From Reticulascus tulasneorum (Eukaryota > Ascomycota > Sordariomycetes > Glomerellales > Reticulascaceae): a stretch of DNA of 64,000 bases. The stretch lies in assembly GCA_001557505.1 (NCBI GenBank), contig LSAX01000010.1, positions 620,001 through 684,000 of the forward strand. Direction: 5' to 3'. The notes below the pieces were generated by a model, which did no database searches, was not told the origin of the DNA, and saw only the letters and a program-made list of their open reading frames with translations. Shown piece after piece: positions 11,276-23,103 of the stretch. The position numbers and the translations under genes are program-made. Every line of letters begins with the position of its first letter. The first letter of the stretch is position 1.

Positions 11276-12432
11276 CGCAGGCACTTGATTAAATAATCGA
11301 AAGAAGTTTGTCGGTCTTAGGGCGCGTCTGCTGTGGCGTGATGATGGCGATATATGTAATTGAAAGCCGGCGATTACTACACGAGTGACAGTCCAGGACG
11401 TCATCGATGCAGTCACCGAGATCCCGAACACAAGGGTCCCGCGCATCCGATTCGGGCTTGGGTCCCTACATCTCCGCGGCCTTGCTGAACCTCGATCCGT
11501 GCATCCGTCATTAATACTTGCCAAGAACCCAAAGAAAGCACCGACGTCGACGGCTGGCTTCCAGTCAAATTGTAGCAACACCTTCACTGAGTTCGGGGCC
11601 GGACTGCGGTTTTCTTTGATCAGATCACCGATGCCTGCTGGTCCTGCCGCCTACATCTCTGTAGGATGCTCCCTGTGGGGGGGACGGGAAACTATTTTAG
11701 GCGATCTGCAGGCATTGCTTGGCCTGCATAATTAGCATGGAAGGAAAGTCGATTTGGGGAAGGTTTTGGCAGGAGAATTATTTTGCTTGGGTACACATCA
11801 GGAAAAGCTTTGGGCATTCTGAAACACACACTCCGAAACTTTAGTCTCCAGGACCATTCTCTTGCGTACTTCTGCCTCTGTCTTTTGGAAGCTGATGTTT
11901 GTGGCGTGATAAATATGAAAGTCTACAAATGTCAGGCCCAACAGCTAGAATCATCTCCTTCTTCAGTTATAGTGTAGGTCATCTGTATTGTACGCCAGCA
12001 TTCGCTACACTGTTAGCCAAGAAAGAGGCATCAAGTTCAGTGCTAGATCTCGAGTTGTGGGCCTCAGATCCCCCGCCTTTACCCAATACGATCTGCGATG
12101 CGCGCGATGTTTCGGAAATGTTTGAACCTGGTTTGCACCTCGCCTGCTCGGTTTACTGTCCACCACGTGAATTTCATCGTCCATACTAAGACCCGGGAAT
12201 GCGGCAGTCTCAGCTTCCACTTCGTCAGACAAGTTCGGTTACAGCTTCCATTCTCCACTCCGTCTCAAACAGTATGGTTGGTGTTTCTGGACCAGAATGT
12301 ATAAGGCGACTGTTCTGTCTCATATTCTGACAAGCTAATATTCATTACATTTCGCCCCGTTATTCTGCAGCCACCAGCCTCCCAGTACGCCATTAGTTTC
12401 CTTGTAAAAATCCTATCGTTGCGATTCAGAAG
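11276..12432. other. Divergent intergenic region
   Basis: Between the cupin gene (-) and the UstYa-like gene (+). It was searched for a short secreted precursor with repeated Kex2-type sites that might pair with the UstYa-like gene. None was recognised by eye. Confidence 0.45.
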
Positions 12433-13466
12433 ATGGATCCCGAGTCGCAGCAACACAAGTACGAGAACTTGAACTTAGAAGACGACCATGATGAGTCCAG
12501 CACAGAGGTTGACGAGTCACTAATGGGGGATGAAAAGTCGTGGCAAGTAGCAACACAACTACGACGGCCAGTACCACAGTCGAAGAGAAGCAGATTTATA
12601 TCAGCAATCAGATCATCCAGATGGGTTATTGACACGACACTGCTCCTCGTCATACTTGGGTTCTTAATACGCGATTACCTTCGGGAGCCACTGGTGAATA
12701 CATGGCAAATTGGCGGGGATATGACCGGCGTCGCTCCAAGATGTGTGTATCACTGACGGGTCTTGAAATACCCCTATCCTAACTTGATGCAGTTTCTGAA
12801 CAGGTCACAACATTTGTTCGCGATCCAACGTACGCCCCAACCAATACAAAAGAGTTCTTCACAGAAGAAGTTCTCGACAAGTGGAACAAGTTGATGCCAG
12901 GTATGTCACGCCTCTTTGGTTTCCTTTACACAGCGCAAATCCTGACACTCCCAACTACAGTCGGTATGGGATTTGTCTGGGTGAACGACACACACAGATA
13001 TCACGATCTACCCAATCCCATCGAGTGGCCGGACAAAACCGTCTTCACGACGTCGTTGACCCACCAGCTGCACTGTTTGGTACGTCCAACTTCTTCCCTT
13101 GCATCATCCGTTTAGATTCCTAACTGAGTCCCAGTTTGCCATCGTCCAAACTTACTCCGGAATTACGTCGAACACCACGATTCCAGATGATCATCATTGG
13201 CATATGATCCATTGTTTCGACTACATGCGACAAGCAATCATGTGCTCCGCAGACATGGCTCTCGAAGGACTGGAGACTACGTTCCCAGACCACAACGGCG
13301 GCTCGGACGGTTGGGACTCTAAACATGGTAGGTGCCACGAACTTGCAATAATTGTTCGAAGCGGGTTTCAGCTAACATCTGTGCGTTTTTAGTGTGCAAG
13401 GACTACAGACAAGTCACAGGCTATCTTGAGAGTGTTCGGGCCTACGATGATCAACAAATATATTAG
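12433..13466 (+). CDS. UstYa-like (DUF3328) oxidase, five exons
   Basis: Exons 12433-12742, 12793-12900, 12961-13079, 13135-13327 and 13393-13466 give 267 aa, with phase closing at all four introns. An acidic N terminus is followed by a membrane anchor at about residues 56-76 (WVIDTTLLLVILGFLI), the layout of type II membrane UstYa proteins. Two hallmark motifs are present: HQLHC (about 174-178), interrupted just after by intron 3, and HCFDYMRQ (205-212). In the family these His/Cys motifs are thought to bind metal and are needed for oxidative cyclisation or side-chain modification, for example in dikaritin RiPPs (ustiloxin) and cyclochlorotine. No RiPP precursor, UstQ tyrosinase or NRPS was seen nearby, so the substrate is unknown. 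It may belong with the tailoring genes to its right. Confidence 0.9.
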
Positions 13467-15096
13467 GCGGAGCAGCAATTTCCTTTCGTTGAATGAGCAT
13501 CAACTTCCCTCTTTACGAACGAAACTGCGTAGCTTATGCCGGGTGTTTCTTTTGCGGCCTGCTATCCCGGCACGCAGATCAGGGCCTCCGAGCTTTTTCT
13601 GGGATACAGCTCGGTATGGCATTATTAAAGTATTATGAAAGTATTCTGAATTTAAGGTCGGCACCACCTTGATGAAAACGGTGCTAAATCCCATAAAATA
13701 CGGATGAAATTCGTCAAGTGCCTTCGACTGGCTTGGAGATGACTTTGTGTCTGCGCTTAGAGAGTCGATCTAGGTGAACTGTCGTCTGTTCTCGGTAGAC
13801 GGATTGACGCAGAAATCCCGAGCCGCTTCAGCGGCAACTGGCGCTTGGTAGAACATAATTAGTGTCATTCTAGTGTAGGAATGGCTCTTGGAATTTTATC
13901 ATTCAACGATTACAAACCATAAGGGACGAGCAACGAATGCATTTGCTGATTAGTTCAACTTCCGGCCAACTCGGAATCCATGCAGAGAATATTATACCAA
14001 TCCCAGATGGGGTAAGCATTCTTTTAATACCACTCCAGCGCGCGCTAGGAGACCAGGTTGATATCCCGGAACCCCGGAGCACTGACAGAGTCAACGCATT
14101 TTGACACTACACATAATTGCATTCTATACGAACATGATCATTCGCCAAGATAAAAAGATGCCACTTGCTCTGTCATCTTCATCTAACTCTAGCGCATGTC
14201 AAGAATATATCTCTCCTTTGGCTGGCTGACAGGGACTTCTGTTGTCTCCACTTCCCAAGGGTTGAACCAGGATGCCAGGTGAAGAGGCTTTCATGTTTGA
14301 CTCTTGTTGCGAATACTTAGTTTCCTGGCAAACCAATTGATGGACTAAGCTATAAACGTAGTCCTTCAAAGTAGATGGTCCATTACATTAGCAGAGCGCG
14401 TAAGTCCTACTTCCACGAATGTGGATGTAAGAAACCCATTATGCTCACACAAATACGTGCAGCATGTTGAATATAGCCCTTTTTAGCTTCCTAGCGAAAG
14501 CGACTCGACATTGCTATCATTATGGCCTACTCTACACCACCTCGTTCATCGCCAAAACGAATGCGTCTTGCATATTCTAGTGCAAACTTTAAATGCATTG
14601 GCTCATTGGATCTTCGGACTACCCCATGCTCTTAATTCAAGCTTGCAAATAGAGAAATATGTGGCGTTCTCAACCTGGAGTGGAGCTACCTGAGAAGAAA
14701 TGTCTTGCAACAGCCTTCATTCACAGTGTGAACCATGAAATTTGACACTACCGTCGTCAGCAGAGACCAGGAGAGGAATAACCGGCTGCAAGGTTTCGAC
14801 ATATTCGCTCTACGAATACCGCTTCTGGATACGTAATTATACTGTACCGAAGATGAATGCAGGATAACCCATCCTGATGAGCTTATGCTTATGTGGATGC
14901 ACCCATAGTCTACATCGAAGTACGGTTCTCCACTTTCGTCATATCCATCAAGATCTGCAACCGCCATGGGGCCGATTTAGGACTTCGGGGTATATGTACC
15001 TGCAGCATTTAGATTGGCTGCAATCCTTCTTTGTTATTTAACGATCGCGCAATCCCTTCCAAGCGGGGATTCTGACGGACTTCGGAAACGGCCATC
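13467..15096. other. Intergenic region, no gene accepted
   Basis: About 1.6 kb between the UstYa-like gene and the carboxylesterase gene. Only short frames without signal peptide, repeats or domains were found on either strand. Confidence 0.45.
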
Positions 15097-16923
15097 ATGA
15101 AGTTCTTAATCCTGATCGCATTGACGCTGCTGAACCGTAGCGTCGCGACAGCGAATCCGTCTGCTTTCAATTCAAAGAGCAATGTGACGTACAAAGGACT
15201 CGAGCGCAATGACATTGAAATATTTCTTAATATTCCATATGGCCAAGATACGGGTGGAGAGAACCGTTTCAAACCGCCGAAACCATACACCCCGACTCCA
15301 GGAAGCATCGTCGAGGCACAATCTTATGGCCCGGCATGTCCTCAGCCGCTCGGCCCCTGGGTAGCCCCTATTACTTTGGGGAACGTCACTGATATCTCAG
15401 AGGACTGTCTGAACCTGAATGTTGCGCGCCCCAAGCGATCATGTGCCGGCAAGCTTCTACCAGTCATGGTGTTTATTCACGGAGGGAGCTTCTGGGCGGG
15501 TCAAAACAGTGAACCGACGACTTCACCAGATGGTTTGATCCAGGAGTCTGTTGAAAACGGTTTGCCGGTGATTCATGTGGTAATGAATTACCGGCTTGGG
15601 TGTTAGTGAATCTGTTTCCTTGGCCACTTTAGCACATCACTAATTGCGATGAAAGTCTTCGGGTTCGCTCAGTCAGACGCACTCAAATCCGAAGGGTCGG
15701 AGAATGCTGGACTGAGGGACCAGCGGCTTGCCATCGAGTGGGTCCGAGATAATATCGAGAACTTTGGTGGCGATCCAAATAGAATAACGATTTTCGGGCA
15801 ATCATCGGGCGGTATGTTGATCTTGCGTCAACTTCTCGCTCTCTTCTCATAGTTGTCAGGTCTAGCGGTCGGCCTCCACATCTTGGCCTACGGCGGCAGC
15901 AAGTCGGCCCCCTTCCAGCAAGGAATATGTGAAAGTCAAGCTCTCGAGCCCGGAATTACGGGAAACTTTACTATCGATGCAATGCAACTTCTAGCCGACT
16001 ATGTGGGCTGCAATACAACCAGCTTGCACTCGGACGCAACTGTTGCCTGTTTGCGGAATATGGACTCCCAGACGCTGTTAGACGCTTCTGTGGCTACTTA
16101 CCAGTCGGATATTGCGCACAATATTGGGGATATCTGGCTTCCCGTTGTTGATGGCGACTTCATTCCCGACACACCATCGAAGCTCATTAGGGAAGGACGA
16201 TTCGCCAATGTGACAACAATGATGGGGTGGTGTGAAGACGACGTGACTTTTTTTACCGATGCAACTATCACGACCCCCAATGAAACTCACAACTTCATCT
16301 CATCTTACCTCCCCGCCATATCCAGCGAGAACGTCGATCAGCTCCTATCACTCTATCCAGTTTCCGAGTTTGCTGAAGACGTGTCAGCGAACTTGTCGAG
16401 CGAGTTTCATCGATCGGCGAGAATATTCAGAGACATACTCATGGTTTGTGAGCCCTTATGGTATGGCAAACACCTCGCAGTAGCCGGGAATGATGTCTTT
16501 TTTTACGACTGGAATCAAACGATCCTAGGCCCTTCCCTGGAGTACCTCTACAACCAAACCGGCTTGGGTCCAATCCATACGTCCGAGTTTGCTTATGTGT
16601 TTGGTAATCTCTCGCATTACAACACGAGCGGTTTCCCGTTCGGTCCTACTACATCCGACTACAAATTGAAAGCTCGGGGTTCGAGGTCTTGGTCGACGTT
16701 TGCCAGTCTAGGAAAGCCGGGTTTGAATGGACGAGACACGTTTGTGGGGTTTGAGCCTGCTTTCCAAGGTGATGAGATATACATCTTTGTTGCCGGAGGG
16801 TCACACGAAGGGCTGTCTGCAGTTGACGGGCCTAATGCGAGTCATGATATACGTGTACAGAAGTTACGACAGAGGTGTGACTATATCAACTCTCCAGAGG
16901 TAATCGAACAGCTGGGATTCTAG
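15097..16923 (+). CDS. Secreted type-B carboxylesterase/lipase
   Basis: Exons 15097-15601, 15656-15811 and 15860-16923 give 574 aa. Residues 1-19 form a signal peptide (MKFLILIALTLLNRSVATA). The alpha/beta-hydrolase fold shows the standard markers: an early EDCLNLNV motif, an oxyanion-hole HGGSFWAG motif, NYRLGFFGFA completed across intron 1, and the nucleophilic elbow GQSSG completed across intron 2 (Ser about 218). A downstream Glu (TSEFAYVFGN) and His (GGSHEGLS) fit the remaining triad. Several NxS/T sites support secretion. Family members hydrolyse esters such as feruloyl esters, lipids, mycotoxins or pesticides; the substrate here is unknown. It converges with the transcription-factor gene that ends at 17121. 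Confidence 0.9.
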
Positions 16924-17120
16924 GGTCCATTAGTTATGCTTCACTCTATTGCTCTACATTTTTGTAGCTAGCTAGAGGAATGTGCTGAAGAGAATGAGGG
17001 GTCAATAGAGATTCATAATTGCTGGTGGCACACTTCTTTTTGTGAAGATTTATACGTCAATATAATTAAACCTTAGGTCAAGTCAACAAAACTTGCAATT
17101 TTCCCAGAATTCTAGCTATG

Positions 17121-19962
17121 CTACCAGGGTACATCGTCTGTCCCAAATGTTAAGTTCCAGTCTGGCCAATCCATTTCAGCGTCGCCACTTTCAGGCATCC
17201 AGTGCGCTTGATTTTCGTCGCGTAACGGGTTCGCTTCATCAGGTACAATAGCAGATTCGGGTCTAGTTTCTACTCTGAGCTTCAAACATGGAGAAATTCT
17301 TGCTGTTGTTTCTTGGTTATTCGATGTAGAGGGCCAAGACGTTTGGTTGCTTAGTTCGGATGGCGCGGGAGTGGCTGCAGAAGTATCGACATCGAGAGTA
17401 GTTGTCCCGACACTGTTCAATGCCAGTTCCTGCCAAGCGGCGGCGCCATCCATAGAATCCAATGGCTGCAGGATTTGCGTACCCATCGACACTGCAGTCT
17501 CCCTCTCCAATCTCTTCTCTGCAGCAGACGTATCAAACATCACCTGCTTGGTCGAGGGGAACACCCAGCTATCAAGCACTGGCTGTTCCATTTCCACCAA
17601 CAATCCAAGTTGTATCATCACGACAGGATCAGCTTTAATACGTTCAAGCTCCTGATCGCGATGCCTTCGGGCCGCTGCCAGTAGTTTCCACACTGGCCGG
17701 CGCAAGGATTCATTCCTTGCTGTCCCAGTGATGTTGCCGAGCACCCTCTTCACAGAGATCCATGCTTGTTCAGAAGTCGGGCCCCACGGTCGCCAACATA
17801 ATTGCACTAGTAAAATACTAACTACGTGCCATGGTGTAGACCCTCGCAAGATCCAGCTCCAGTTTCGGGTTGAGGGACGAGTCTCCAATGCGTGCGCAAT
17901 ATCTAGGCTAGCAATTGCTGTTAGGAATGTTTTATTTCGTTGTGGGCCGTAGTTCGAACTGGCAGTGAAATTTCCACAAGGGTGGTCCCAGTTTTCTACC
18001 AGTAGTTCGGCTTGTGCTAAGGATAGGCGGGCGAGATTTATGATGAGCGAGTGCATCGGCTCTTTTGGCTCGAGTCGGCAAAGAAAGGTCATCTCGATCC
18101 TTTTCGCAGACACCTGCAGATACTCCATCTCTTTCTCCACGCTCGAATCTGACAGACCTTTTTGTTGGCGAAATACAGACAAGAAGCAATGAATCCGTCG
18201 CATGATGCGCCAAAGTTCGCAGCGGACAAGACATAAAGTCGTGTCTGTTGCCCCTTCGCGACCTCTGGGCGATTCGGTCATATCTAAGGTGATGTCGGTG
18301 TCTTCAAGATTTGTGGGCTCTTTTGTATCAAAGATGCCATCCGAGATCGATACCTCGGATGCTTGAGCATCTCCAACGCGTATATCAATGAAGCAGATAT
18401 GCCACCACACGCGACGTCTGATCTCGGCCTCGAACGGAGAGATATTTGCAAAGTACGCACTGTCACGATGGAGGCCCATCGAGACAGCCATTCTCACCAG
18501 GATTCCTGTTAAAAGCCAACTACGTCTGATTCCGTTGATCTGACCTAGAGCTTCTAAGTAAATACTCAATGCCTGGACTATGGTGAGGTCAGGGTTGTCG
18601 AGGATGCCTGCGCGTGAAAAAGCATGTTCCGTGCCCAAAGTCAGTCGCGTGATAACCTGGATCTTAATATCATGGAAGTTTTCTTCGACCTTTGAGGTGA
18701 ATTAGTTGTGTGGCTTAAATCGGCGACGATGCTCTATGCTTTACCTCTTCGTCACTCAACGATGTGATCGCAGCCAGTGAGATAGCAAACATGAGCGCTA
18801 CCATTCCTGGAGTCAAGGAACTGAACTTTCCTAAGCAGCCTGTCAGAATCGTAGAAAAAGTTGAGCTATTGAATATAAAACATGTTGTATCTTATGGAAT
18901 TACAGTTGGAACACACAAAGAATGGCGCAACATCTTTAGAGATGGAGCATGCGTACCTTTGGAGTCCCGGATGGCCTTGGAAATGGTTGGCAAATGTAAT
19001 ATCTTGAGACATGGATCGACATTCTCAACAAAGATCTGCCAGATGTAGGGCATCTGCGAAGGAAGAGGCTGCGAGCGTTCTATGCTGAAAACTCCACCGT
19101 CCCGAGCCGAGAATAGGATGCTTTCAGTAGGCCATATCGGCTGCTCGTTACTTGACTCAGATTCAAACTCTGACTCGTCAATCAAAGCTTCGCGAACGTG
19201 TTTTGCCTTGTAGAGTTGTCAGTGAGTGCTGGTGGTTGCGGATCGAAAGCTTCTTGCTACTCGACCAAGACATACCACGTCAGAGAGTGCCGCCCAAAAT
19301 TGATCTCCAATATATAGGCTACCATCTTTAGACAAGCTCATCCTTCCGAACTCTCGAGTTGCCTCATCAGATCCATCTAGAGGCCTTTGCAGGCCATTTG
19401 AACTGTCTGTAGTGGCTGCAATGTCTCTAGGGAGATCAATTGCGCCAGCACGTGGCGTCGGATCAGCATTCACGATGCTACTGGGTGTTAAGGCACCCGC
19501 TTCCTGACTTTTAGTCAGTTCCTCGACAACACTCTCAAGATGTCTGAGGCGACTCAAGAGCTCCATCTGCTTTGTCTTCGAACTCGTGATTGACGCATGG
19601 CTGTCCCGTCTGGTGGGGGTGCGCCCCGAGACCGGGAAAGCACATTCAAGGCCACCTTTAGAGCAGTGTAAACACGGACTTTGCCGATTGCATCGGATCT
19701 TGCGCCGCCTGCAATTCAAGCAGTTCCAAAGATTCAGGGGTTCTGGCTCACCGGCTTGGGGAGTGGCTGCTCGGGTGGTAAGAGACATATTAGTCGCGCT
19801 TACTGCGGCACCTTCAACGGGCGGAAGTCGGTCGGTTGGAGGGCTGCGCTCAGTCAATGGTCCCTGATTCGAGGCTTTGCTGATATGCTGTGGTGGGGCA
19901 TACAAGCCCGACGGAGGCGGCCGTTGAGAGAGTATCGGCCGATGGCGATTGGTGGCTAGCAA
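17121..19962 (-). CDS. Zn2Cys6 transcription factor with fungal-trans domain
   Basis: Exons 19276-19962, 18957-19206, 18745-18839 and 17121-18689 give 866 aa. An internal ATG at 19788 would give 808 aa and is an equally plausible start, since the extra 58 residues are Pro/Ser-rich and featureless. The binuclear zinc cluster is C-x2-C-x6-C-x5-C-x2-C-x6-C (NCLNCRRRKIRCNRQSPC and onward), followed by a basic linker and a short coiled region (LLSRLRHLESVVEEL). The middle homology region includes IWQIFVENVDPCLKILHLPT, MFAISLAAITSLSDEE and GLHRDSAYFANISPFEAEIRRRVWW, typical of the Fungal_trans family. The intron-2 acceptor at 18840 was chosen because the nearer AG produces a stop. It is divergent from a glutathione transferase gene and is the obvious candidate pathway regulator of this region. 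Confidence 0.9.
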
Positions 19963-20530
19963 GTCCTGAGCTCAATTTCCCTTTTGACACATCTACTTCC
20001 TCTGAAACTGCTAGCAAGGGTCAAAATCCAGGTGTAGTTAGGCGTCATGGAGTCGGTCCTCGCGTTGAATAGTGGATTAGCCGTCCCGATGAAGGGTGAG
20101 ACGATGCAGCGGCGGCTAGAACTCCGATGGCCGACCTCAATTTCTCATGCTCTGATTACCAATACTTACAGCTTGGAGCATGACTGGTCATGCTGACTAA
20201 CAGCATTTTGTCGCGCGGAGATTATGGAGCACTGATCGCCTTTGACTACCCCACCGTCTTTGTACGACCGACCACCGACCGGTGGCCGACCGAGAATGTT
20301 GCAATCGCACACGGCAGTCGATACAGGAATGTGGATGGCGAATATTCTTAGACGAATTGACCGCTTTCCGGCCGTCACTCGGAACGGAGATGCGGATGAA
20401 CATGCAGCAAATCTGCTGCATTCTTAAAGCTGGCGGTCAACCCACTATGGTCTCTTACACCCTCAGCTCACAAAACGTGAATCATACTAAAGGAAACCTA
20501 ACAACAGTTGACTTCGCTAAAGCTTGCACG
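19963..20530. promoter_or_regulatory. Divergent promoter region of TF and GST genes
   Basis: About 570 bp shared by the Zn2Cys6 factor (-) and the GST gene (+). It contains the CCGACC-rich palindrome annotated at 20265-20294. Confidence 0.5.
20265..20294. promoter_or_regulatory. CCG-N2-CGG palindrome with CGACC repeats
   Basis: The core CCACCGACCGGTGG (20272-20285) has 6-bp inverted arms around a 2-bp spacer, with further CGACC copies on both sides. Zn2Cys6 proteins bind paired CGG/CCG triplets, so this is a plausible autoregulatory or cross-regulatory site. Binding is inferred. Confidence 0.4.
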
Positions 20531-21326
20531 ATGTCGTCTACGCTCAAGGATTTCAGTCTCTACTATCTCGGGCCAAGCCCAAATCCTTGGAAAGTTGCTA
20601 TTGTACTCGAAGAGCTCGGTCTCCCATGGAAGTTGGTGAAACTTGAATGGACCGAACTCAAGATAGAGCCATTCATCTCAATTAACCCAAACGGTCGTTC
20701 ACCAGCTCTCATTGACCCGAACAAAGATATCACACTCTGGGAGGTGAGCACTCAGCATCCATCAACTCTGCCCTCAACCATGATGGCCCTTTGCCAGATC
20801 ATCTGCTGACCTAGCACCATTTTATTTCCAGTCTGGCGCTATCATTGACTACCTCATTGCTGAATATGACCCAGACGCCAAGCTGCACTACACCCAGTTT
20901 CCCGAGAAGTACACAACCCACTGCTGGGAGCATTTCCAGATGAGCGGCCAGGGTCCCTACTTTGGTCAGAAGAGTTGGTTCTCGCGTCAACACCCCGAGA
21001 AGCTGCCTTCGGCTATTGAGCGGTACGCGAATGAGATCAAGCGTGTCACAGACGTTATCGAAGCCGCACTGAAAAAACAAAAGACTGGTTATCTGGTGGG
21101 CGATAGAGTTACTTATGCAGACTTGATGTTCCTTTCGTACTACTGGAGCTGGCCTGATTTCATTGCCCCAGAGGTCGACTTGGGGTCTTGGGAGGAGGTT
21201 ACCGCTTGGATGAACAGGATGAATAAGAGGCCGGGTGTTGCCAAAGTGTTAGCAATGTGGGAGAAAGAAGTGGAAACCGCGCTTGGTACTGTCACTAAAC
21301 AAAATGGGGGCTCTGCCAAAGACTAG
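20531..21326 (+). CDS. Glutathione S-transferase (Ure2p/GstA-like)
   Basis: Exons 20531-20743 and 20832-21326 give 235 aa. The N-terminal thioredoxin-like domain reads LYYLGPSPNPWKVAIVLEELGLPW, with the substrate-strand motif INPNGRSPALIDP and, across the intron, WE-SGAIIDYL (the glutathione gamma-glutamyl contact E-S). The all-alpha C-terminal domain runs from about residue 95 and contains GDRVTYADLMFLSYYWSW, the N-capping Asp motif of GSTs. The upstream frame is open beyond the chosen ATG. I kept the ATG at 20531 because homology to the fold begins a few residues after it. Likely role: conjugation or detoxification of electrophiles, or a glutathione-dependent step for the neighbouring genes. 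Confidence 0.92.
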
Positions 21327-21528
21327 CCTCTTGAGAGAAGTCGACTATCATCAATTTGCAGACCACTGATAGGAACTGAACCTCGATATCTTAGCTCCAT
21401 CATTATCCATAACCAAAACCATGCTGGTGTTCCAAGTACCAAATACCTCCTAAGCCCCAAATTCGATTCTTATACAACGAACAAGATTCAATCGCCATCA
21501 TTAAGTAAAAAAAAAAGAACGCTATTCG

Positions 21529-22568
21529 TCACGTAAAGTAAGTAAAGCGCTGCTCAACATCATCCATCGTATAGTCGATCCATGAAACTTGCAGACCATA
21601 AATGGAATAGGTTTGAAAATTGCCGGGGCCAAGTGCTGCTGGGAATCGGCAGTTGTCCTGACAGACGAGTTGCGGCGTAGAATATGTGAGTATACAGTCT
21701 GGCCAAGAAAATATACCACGCTGCGCGTTGTTGAACTGGATCGAGAAATAATGCACGGACAGTTCTGATATCAAAATGCTACCCGGCTTTCGAACGTCGG
21801 GACATTAGTTCATAGTTCGTCCGGGGGATCAATCGTAGTCGTAGCTTCGACAGTGGGAACATAATGTCTTTGGAATAGTTAGCCGCCGCGGACATATTGG
21901 AGAATATAAGTTAGGAAGTGGAAAGAGGTTGGCTTACTTTTCAGTACTTCTCAGGGTCGACGTCGAGCTACTTATAGCTACCGTCGCGGCCCTTGTGTCC
22001 AATGCTATCAAATTGATAGCTTCCGGATTGCTCCCAGAACCGGCCTCTCCAGCTCATTTGGATTCTCGAAACATGTCTGTCAAGTCGTGCTCTCCCTTCC
22101 TCTGTCGCCGTGCAGTGGGATGTGGCGTATATTCCGGGTAGTCTTTACTACGCCAGTATTGCCGAGGAGCTGAGGTGACGGGATCGGGAAACCGACTTGT
22201 AATTCTGGGTCAATTGGGATCAGCAAATGGCGGCATTCTGCCCCGTTGGCAAATTTAGTATCGTACTGTTTGCCTTTTTGAGGAGCTGAGGCCGTTGACT
22301 CTTGTCCACTGGCACCCGAGCCGCAAAAGTTGGACGAGTCGCAAGTTTGAGCGTTTTGTCTGGCCGCAAAGATTCGAAGCGACTCCAGCTTGCGCCTCTC
22401 CAGAAGTTTTGAATCCGAATCTTCGAGCGAAAGGGCTCGCGTACCGAACTCCACTGGCAAATTCCTCATGAACCGATCGCAATGGCCCCATCTGACCTGT
22501 CCATGATCAGAATTTGCCAGCACGAGGGCTAGGGAAGAGTAGTGGAGGAGAGGAATGTACGAAATCAT
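21529..22568 (-). CDS. Probable multi-exon secreted protein locus, structure unresolved
   Basis: The first segment (from 22568) opens with a hydrophobic N terminus (MISYIPLLHYSSLALVLA) resembling a signal peptide. A polar stretch follows, with SKLLERRKLESLR and a Cys pair in QTCDSSNFCGSG. The last segment (21529 to about 21774) is an uninterrupted 80-residue frame with paired Cys (CQDNC) and many aromatic residues. The middle (about 21780-22190) has shorter open stretches in different frames, and no combination of GT-AG introns gave a fully consistent model by eye. It could be a genuine gene with three or more exons, a decaying gene, or two unrelated frames. I do not recognise the family. Confidence 0.35.
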
Positions 22569-23103
22569 GATTGGGGAAAAAGATTTGGGCTAGTTGGGAA
22601 GCTGATGCTATGCAGTCACAGGTCAGGAGACGCCACAAGATGTATCGACCAGAAGCAGCAGCTAACCCCTTTAATCTACCGCGGAGAAGACAATTTTTGT
22701 TTCATTTTCATGAAAACGATAACGTTGAAATGACGTATCTGGAGATTAATGGCGAATTTGCAGCCAACCCTTTGCACATTGGTTCCATGTTGCCGCTAAT
22801 AATAATACGACCTGCAGATACGCGTATCCGTGGGTTTTGCTAAATCCCAACTCGCATGCACCCATAAACACTTTCACAGCCGAAACAAGTCCTACGCTAA
22901 GCCTTTAAAGTACTGCCAGCGCTCCAAATTTCCCTTTCCAGTCGAGAACATTCGTAGTATCTTTGATACGAGGTTGATAAACCAGGATTTCCAACTTTCG
23001 TGTATCCGCTTTGCACAAGACTTGCATCATGTACATAGAAATCAGGCTCTGGATCGGCTTATAAGCCACACTGTCTGCAATTATGCGCCCGCCCCCTTGA
23101 TCC
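22569..23103. other. Intergenic region, no gene seen
   Basis: Upstream flank of the secreted-protein locus and 3' flank of the dioxygenase gene. No coding pattern was recognised. Confidence 0.45.

Noticed and set aside
10637..11587. Longer 316-residue version of the cupin protein
   Set aside because: The extra 104 residues lack homology-like character, while the ATG at 11275 directly precedes a good mitochondrial presequence.
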